Source: Hydrogenophaga flava NBRC 102514 (GTDB lineage Bacteria > Pseudomonadota > Gammaproteobacteria > Burkholderiales > Burkholderiaceae_C). From it: a stretch of DNA of 64,000 nucleotides. The notes under the pieces were generated by a model that had not been told where the DNA came from, made no database searches, and was given only the letters and a program-made list of their open reading frames with translations. Of this stretch, positions 55,581 through 64,000 are shown piece after piece. The DNA is taken from contig NZ_BCTF01000001.1 in NCBI RefSeq assembly GCF_001571145.1, forward strand, positions 186,001 through 250,000, read 5' to 3'. A program made the translations under genes and the position numbers. The stretch's first letter is position 1. Each line of letters opens with the position of its first letter.

Positions 55581-57152
55581 TCAGGCCACCAAGGCTGGAG
55601 GCAAGTAGCTGGCGCAAAGTGACTCGAAGTCCGCCAGCGAGGGCCGGTCACAGCCCTCCTCTGCCAGGATCTCTGCCACACGCGGCGCCATGGCGGCGGC
55701 GGCGCGGGCATCCAGGAACAAGGCTCGCCATCGGCGGGCAAGCACATCTTCAACAGTGTGCGCATACTCACTTCTGACGGCATACCGCACCATGGCCTCG
55801 GTGAGCCCCAACCCCAGGACTTGATCCGCACCGGAGCAGGCTTGCACCTCATCGGCATGTCGGCCGTACAGGTGCAGACCGGGGCCAGCGTGCAGCGGTA
55901 CCACCGCGTGGTTCGCGGGGGGCGCACCGTCCAGCGTTTGGCGCTCGGTTTGACCTCCTTGCTTCCGAGGCAATAGACCCGCAGCAAAACAGCGCTCCAT
56001 GACATCCTCCGCCATGGCCCGGTAGGTGGTCCATTTGCCGCCGGTGACCGTCAGCAGCCCGCTGGACTCCACCACGATGGTGTGTTCCCGCGACAGCACC
56101 TTGGTCCCACCTCCGTCGTCCTTGGGTGGCGCCACCAGAGGGCGCAGCCCGACCCAGACACTGCGGATGTCGTGCCGTTGCACCGGACGGCGAAGCACAT
56201 GGGCCGCTTCGCCCAGGATGAAGTCCAGCTCTTCGGCAAACGGCTGCGGTTCGCGCGGCAGGTCCTGGCGGGGGGTGTCGGTCGTGCCCAGCACCAGCTT
56301 GCCCAGCCAGGGCACGGCGAACAGCACCCGGCCATCGCGCGTTTTGGGCACCAGCAGGGCGTGATGGCCGTTCAGGAATTCGCGGTCCACGACCACGTGC
56401 ACCCCCTGGCTGGGGCTGACCATGCGGTCGGTGCCCGTGCCACCCGGTGCCCCGGCGCGAGCCCGCAGGGCGTCGACCCAGACCCCGGTGGCGTTGATCA
56501 CGCACCCCGCCTCGACCCGCCGGGAGTGCCCGGACAGGCGGTCGCGGACGGTCACGGAGAAACCGGACTCCGTCCGCTCCAGTGCCTCCACCTCGGCGTA
56601 GTTAAACAGCTGCGCCCCGGCGTTCTGGGCGGTTCGTGCCAGCGCCAGCGCCAGCCGGGCGTCGTCAAACTGGCCGTCCCAGTACTGCACACCGCCCTTG
56701 AGCCCTTCGGGATTGACGCCGGGCAGAGCCTGCAGGGTCTGCGCCCGGCTGAGGAATTCCGTGCGCCCGAGGCCGGCGCGGCCTGCCATCAGGTCGTACA
56801 GCTTGAGTCCGGCGCCGTAGAAGGGCGTCTGCCACCAGGCGTATGAAGGCATCACGAACGGCAGCGGCTGCGCCAGGTGCGGCGCGATGCGCAGCACCGT
56901 GGCCCGCTCCGCCAGCGCCTCGCGCACCAGGGCCACGTTGCCCTGCGCGAGGTAGCGCACGCCGCCATGCAGCAGCTTGGTGGAGCGCGACGATGTGCCG
57001 CCTGCGAAGTCGTGCGACTCGAACAGGGCGACGGAGAAACCGCGCAGCGCCGCGTCCAGCGCCACACCCAGACCGGTGCCCCCCCCGCCCACCACCACCA
57101 GGTCAAACCGGGGTTGTCGGGCCAGGGACTGAAGACGTTCTGCGGGATTCAT
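55581..57152 (-). CDS. glpD: Aerobic glycerol-3-phosphate dehydrogenase
   Basis: GlpD is a membrane-bound FAD enzyme that oxidises glycerol-3-phosphate to dihydroxyacetone phosphate and feeds the respiratory quinone pool. The 523-residue product has the FAD loop LVVVGGGGTGLGVALDAA, GGTSSRSTKLLHGGVRYL, INATGVWVDALRA, FAVPWLGKLVLGTTDTPR and LLTVTGGKWTTYR, all typical. It is the last gene of the glycerol operon, 76 bases after glpV, with a hairpin between them. Confidence 0.96.
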   Translation of the reverse strand: MNPAERLQSLARQPRFDLVVVGGGGTGLGVALDAALRGFSVALFESHDFAGGTSSRSTKLLHGGVRYLAQGNVALVREALAERATVLRIAPHLAQPLPFVMPSYAWWQTPFYGAGLKLYDLMAGRAGLGRTEFLSRAQTLQALPGVNPEGLKGGVQYWDGQFDDARLALALARTAQNAGAQLFNYAEVEALERTESGFSVTVRDRLSGHSRRVEAGCVINATGVWVDALRARAGAPGGTGTDRMVSPSQGVHVVVDREFLNGHHALLVPKTRDGRVLFAVPWLGKLVLGTTDTPRQDLPREPQPFAEELDFILGEAAHVLRRPVQRHDIRSVWVGLRPLVAPPKDDGGGTKVLSREHTIVVESSGLLTVTGGKWTTYRAMAEDVMERCFAAGLLPRKQGGQTERQTLDGAPPANHAVVPLHAGPGLHLYGRHADEVQACSGADQVLGLGLTEAMVRYAVRSEYAHTVEDVLARRWRALFLDARAAAAMAPRVAEILAEEGCDRPSLADFESLCASYLPPALVA

Positions 57153-57166
57153 GAATCAGTTGGTGA

Positions 57167-57195
57167 CCGCACACACCCGCAAGGGGTGCGTGCGG
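57167..57195 (-). other. Intercistronic hairpin between glpV and glpD
   Basis: CCGCACGCACCC-loop-GGGTGTGTGCGG (minus strand) pairs over 12 positions with one mismatch. There is no U-tract. It probably protects the 3' end of the abundant glpV message, so that glpD is expressed less. Confidence 0.6.
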
Positions 57196-57228
57196 AGGTT
57201 TCACATCAGACCGGAAGACAACAGCCGA

Positions 57229-58962
<1,734 letters not shown>

Positions 58963-58991
58963 CGTGTCTCCTTCTCTCGGGTTGATATGAA

Positions 58992-59035
58992 CGCTGCCCC
59001 TCATGGCTCTGGGTGACCACGGCCCCGGGGCAGCG
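58992..59035 (-). other. Hairpin ahead of glpV
   Basis: CGCTGCCCC and GGGGCAGCG, 26 bases apart, form a perfect 9-bp stem between glpU and glpV, 30 bases before the glpV start. It may shield the glpV message after cleavage from the membrane-protein part. Confidence 0.6.
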
Positions 59036-59060
59036 CCGGGCCGTATTCCCTCGAAACGGT

Positions 59061-59369
59061 TCAGCCCTTGCGCATCACCAGCGCCAGGGCCAGCATGGAC
59101 AGCACGAAGCTGATCCACACACTGGGCTCCTCCTCCAGCGACATCAGCTCGGCCATCCACTCGGCCGCGCCGACGAAGACCAGGTTGATGTAGGCCGCCA
59201 GCAGCAGGCCGATGAAGAGCCGGTCGCCGCGCGTGGTGGCCATCGGCAGGAAGCCCTTGCGCATCGTCGTGGGTGACTTGATCTCCCACACGGTCATGCC
59301 GATCAGCATCAGCACGATGCAGGTAAAAAAGACGGCCACCGGCGTGGTCCATGCCATCCACTCGAACAT
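59061..59369 (-). CDS. glpU: Small membrane protein GlpU (DUF2160)
   Basis: A 102-residue protein with three hydrophobic segments (TPVAVFFTCIVLMLIGMTVW, FIGLLLAAYINLVFVGAAEW, SVWISFVLSMLALALVM) and MFEWMAWTTP at the start. This DUF2160 protein is a fixed member of glycerol ABC operons; its precise role is unknown. The start overlaps the glpQ stop by one base (TGATG). Confidence 0.92.
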   Translation of the reverse strand: MFEWMAWTTPVAVFFTCIVLMLIGMTVWEIKSPTTMRKGFLPMATTRGDRLFIGLLLAAYINLVFVGAAEWMAELMSLEEEPSVWISFVLSMLALALVMRKG

Positions 59370-60177
59370 CACACCCTCCCCATGGCGAAGCCCTTGGCGA
59401 TGTAGTGCCGGACGAACCAGATCACGATCGCCCCCGGCACGATGGTCAGCACACCCGCCGCGGCCAGCGTGGCCCAGTCCATGCCGCTGGCACTGACCGT
59501 GCGCGTCATGGTGGCCACGATGGGCTTGGCGTTGACGCTGGTCAGCGTGCGCGCCATCAGCAATTCCACCCAGCTGAACATGAAGCAGAAGAACGCCGCC
59601 ACGCCCACACCCGCCTTGATCAGCGGCAGGAAGATGGTGATGAAAAAGCGCGGGAAGCTGTAGCCGTCGATGTAGGCGGTCTCGTCGATCTCGCGCGGGA
59701 TGCCCGACATGAAGCCTTCGAGAATCCACACCGCCAGCGGCACGTTGAACAGCAGGTGCGCCAGCGCCACCGCGATGTGCGTGTCCATCAGCCCCACCGT
59801 GGTGTAGAGCTGGAAGAAGGGCAGCAGGAACACCGCCGGCGGCGTCATGCGGTTGGTCAGCAGCCAGAAGAAGACGTGCTTGTCGCCCAGGAAGCTGTAG
59901 CGGCTGAACGCGTAGGCCGCCGGCAGCGCCACGGTCAGCGAGATCACGGTGTTGATGCACACATAGATCAGGCTGTTGATGTAGCCCGAGTACCAGCTCT
60001 CGTCGGTGAAGATGAGCTTGTAGTTGTCCCAGGTGAACGCCTGCGGCCAGAGGCTGAAGCTGCTGAGGATTTCCTGGTTGGTCTTGAAGCTCATGTTGAC
60101 CATCCAGTAGATGGGCAACAGCGCGAACACCAGGTAGGCAATGAGGAACAGCGTCCTCTTCTTGAATCGACGCTCGT

Positions 60178-60181
<4 letters not shown>
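59369..60181 (-). CDS. glpQ: Glycerol ABC transporter permease GlpQ
   Basis: A 270-residue permease of the MalG type with six helices and the EAA loop IPREIDETAYIDGYSFPRFF that contacts the ATPase. The GTG start at 60181 overlaps the glpP stop (GTGA) and gives VNERRFKKRTLFLIAYLVFA; an ATG farther upstream lies inside glpP. The name is as in Rhizobium and is not the E. coli phosphodiesterase glpQ. Confidence 0.92.
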
Positions 60182-61064
<883 letters not shown>

Positions 61065-61068
<4 letters not shown>

Positions 61069-62135
61069 GCCACCAGCTCCTCGTTTTTGTAGAAACAGGT
61101 GTGTTCACCCAGCACCTGCACGCCGACCTGATCGCCCACAGCTGGCAGGGTCGCATCCGGCGCCAGGCGGGCCTTGAGGGTCTGACCGGCCGCGTCCAGC
61201 GTGACCAGGAAGTAGGTGCCGATGTCCTGCACTTTCTGCACCGTCGCGGGCAGCGTGGCCGCGGCCCCAGCGGGTGCCAGCGCCAGGTACTCGGGGCGGA
61301 TGCCCAGGCGCAGCGCGCCCTCGGGCAGTGCCTGCGGCGCCGCCAGCTGCCGGCCGCCGAGCTGCAGCTGCCCGCCCGCAGCCTGCGCGTCCAGGAAGTT
61401 CATGCCAGGCGAGCCGATGAAGTGGCCGACGAAGGTGTGCGCGGGGCGCTCGAACAGCGCGTCGGGCGTGCCCAGCTGCACCACCTTGCCGCGCGTCATC
61501 ACCACCACCTGGTCGGCGAAGGTCAGGGCCTCCACCTGGTCGTGGGTGACGTAGATCAGCGTGAGCTTGAGTTCGTGGTGGATCTGCTTGAGCTTGCGCC
61601 GCAGCTGCCACTTCAGGTGCGGGTCGATCACTGTCAGCGGCTCGTCGAACAGCACCGCCGACACGTCGGGCCGGACCAGGCCGCGGCCGAGCGAGATCTT
61701 CTGCTTCTGGTCGGCAGAAAGGCCGGCCGCGCGCATGTCCAGCTGGTGGCTCATCTCCAGCATCTCGGCGATCTGGCCGACACGGGTCTTGATCTGGTCG
61801 GCCGGCACCTTGCGGTTCTTCAGCGGAAAGGCCAGGTTCTCCGCCACGGTCATGGTGTCGTAGATGACCGGGAGCTGGAACACCTGGGCGATGTTGCGCT
61901 CCTGCGGCGTGGCGCGCGTCATGTCCTGGCCGTCAAACTTGACTGTGCCGTGAGACGGCACCAGCAGGCCCGAAATGATGTTGAGCATGGTCGTCTTGCC
62001 GCAGCCCGAGGGACCGAGCAGCGCGTAGGCGCCGCCGTCCTCGAAGCTCATCTTCAGCGGCAGCAGCGCGTAGTCGCTGTCTTCCTTCGGGTTCGGCCGG
62101 TAGGAGTGGGCGAGGTCGAGGTCGATGCGGGCCAT
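61065..62135 (-). CDS. glpT: Glycerol ABC transporter ATPase GlpT
   Basis: A 356-residue ATPase of the sugar-importer (MalK/UgpC) class with a C-terminal TOBE-like domain. Walker A is GPSGCGKTTM (residues 41-50), Walker B VLFDEPLTVID and the switch histidine is in VTHDQVEAL; the signature motif reads LSADQKQ, not LSGGQ. It should form a heterodimer with GlpS, which has the opposite pattern. This GlpT is unrelated to the E. coli glycerol-3-phosphate antiporter of the same name. One base separates its start codon from the glpS stop. Confidence 0.93.
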
Positions 62136-62136
62136 C

Positions 62137-63216
<1,080 letters not shown>

Positions 63217-63252
63217 TCGATGTCCAGAAGGAGGCCCGCAGGCCTGTTGTTT

Positions 63253-63346
63253 TATTTTCGTTTGGCGGATTCTATTGTTCGTTTTTGTTCTTCTTGATTC
63301 GGTATTTACCCTTAACGGCCGAATATCCTTTTCCGTTATGTTCGGA
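63253..63346. promoter_or_regulatory. GlpR operator region (three half-site matches)
   Basis: The E. coli GlpR half-site consensus WATKYTCGWW is met by TATTTTCGTT at 63253-63262 (10/10), ATTGTTCGTT at 63274-63283 (9/10) and TATGTTCGGA at 63337-63346 (9/10). The first two are 21 bases apart. The stretch is AT-rich compared with its surroundings and lies between glpS and glpR, so both promoters probably are here. Confidence 0.7.
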
Positions 63347-63375
63347 GCACCACGATCCCCGACCGCACGCTGTCC

Positions 63376-64000
63376 ATGAACCTGGCCCCCCCGACACACC
63401 CACCTGCTGGACGTGGTGCGCACCCACGGCCCGCAGACCATCGAAGCCCTGGCCGAGCGCTTTGGCGTCACCCTGCAGACCGTGCGCCGCGACGTGCAGC
63501 GACTGGCCGAAGCCGGCCTGCTCTCGCGCTTTCACGGCGGCGTGCGCCTGCCCGGCTCGACCACCGAAAACATCGCCTACCGGCAGCGCCAGGCCATGGA
63601 GTCCGAGGCCAAGACCCGCATCGCCAGGTCCATCGCCCAGCGCGTGCCCAACGGCTGCTCGCTGATCCTGAACATCGGCACCACCATCGAGGCCGTGGCG
63701 CGCGAACTAATGCAGCACCAGGGCCTGCGTGTGATCACCAACAACCTGCACGTGGCAGGCCTGCTGAGCGCCAACCCCAGCTGCGAGGTGATCGTGGCCG
63801 GCGGCCAGGTGCGCGGCGCCGACCAGGGCATCGTGGGCGAGGCCACGGTGGACTTCATGCGCCAGTTCAAGGTCGACATCGGCCTGATCGGCATCAGCGG
63901 CATCGAGGCCGACGGCACGCTGCGCGACTTCGACTACCGCGAGGTGAAGGTCGCGCGCACCATCATTGGCCAGTCGCGCGAGGTCTGGCTGGCGGCCGAC
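63376..64000 (+). CDS. glpR: GlpR-type DeoR repressor, frameshifted near its start, partial
   Basis: The DeoR-family glycerol repressor has the winged helix TIEALAERFGVTLQTVRRDV, LSRFHGGVRLPGSTTENIAY, and the effector domain NIGTTIEAVARELM and LIGISGIEADGTLRDFDYRE, and runs off the window end. The natural start is ATG 63376 (MNLAP), but a tract of seven C at 63386-63392 puts it out of frame; six C would give MNLAPRHTHLLDVVRTHG in the main frame. A TGA at 63377 blocks upstream starts in the main frame. As written, translation could begin only at GTG 63413 or 63416, without a ribosome site. It is either a real frameshift, a phase-variable tract or a sequencing error. Confidence 0.85.
   Translation, partial: MNLAPPTHPPAGRGAHPRPADHRSPGRALWRHPADRAPRRAATGRSRPALALSRRRAPARLDHRKHRLPAAPGHGVRGQDPHRQVHRPARAQRLLADPEHRHHHRGRGARTNAAPGPACDHQQPARGRPAERQPQLRGDRGRRPGARRRPGHRGRGHGGLHAPVQGRHRPDRHQRHRGRRHAARLRLPRGEGRAHHHWPVARGLAGGR

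Noticed and set aside
63285-63665. A 126-codon plus-strand frame at the glpR start
   Set aside because: It is Cys/Arg/Pro-rich and unlike any family; the DeoR-type protein reads in another frame.

Overview
The window is a high-GC, gene-dense stretch of a betaproteobacterial chromosome. The split tolC/macA/macB locus, the Bug-type solute receptor, the long liv-type operon flanked by acyl-CoA ligases, the aerobic aminobenzoyl-CoA cluster and the ribosomal protein sequences all point to Burkholderiales, most likely Comamonadaceae (Hydrogenophaga/Acidovorax-like). The genus is an inference. I see no insertion sequence, prophage, integrase or CRISPR array, and no run of more than about 300 bases without a gene.

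Layout, left to right. 1-3.8 kb: end of a TolC-like channel, MacA-type adaptor and separate MacB-type ATPase and permease (efflux). 3.9-8.7 kb: YjdF-like membrane protein, purT and psd, a NodI/NodJ-type ABC exporter and a small conserved protein. 8.9-13.6 kb: YbdK-type ligase coupled to a Kef-like antiporter, an unrecognised lipoprotein and a DUF2059 protein. 13.6-18.4 kb: methyltransferase, SrkA-like kinase, ohrR-ohr peroxide resistance with a clear OhrR operator, a 2OG-Fe(II) oxygenase and a flippase-like membrane protein. 18.5-23.4 kb: a four-gene overlapping operon (methyltransferase, six-TM histidine kinase, receiver-kinase, receiver protein) with the order and architecture of Ralstonia phcBSRQ quorum sensing. 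23.5-28.8 kb: htpG, alpha/beta hydrolase, RluF-type pseudouridine synthase, Crp/Fnr regulator. 28.9-38.7 kb: acyl-CoA ligase plus branched-chain-type ABC importer plus PaaK-like protein, then a Bug receptor with a coupled small protein. 39.2-46.2 kb: an aerobic CoA-dependent 2-aminobenzoate (anthranilate) degradation operon with its MarR regulator.

46.3-55.6 kb holds the spc and alpha ribosomal protein operons on the minus strand (rplN to rplQ, with secY, infA, rpmJ and rpoA). They start from a strong promoter behind glpD and end in the initiator tRNA gene followed by a terminator. 55.6-64 kb holds the glycerol system glpSTPQUV-glpD (ABC import and oxidation of glycerol-3-phosphate) with divergent glpR. 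The reading frame of glpR is broken by one extra C in a C-tract just after its start codon.

The most notable points are the Phc-type cell-density signalling operon outside Ralstonia, the initiator tRNA placed as last cistron of the ribosomal superoperon, the glpR C-tract frameshift, the RidA-containing aminobenzoyl-CoA operon, and complementary degenerate ATPase motifs in the LivG/LivF and GlpS/GlpT pairs.
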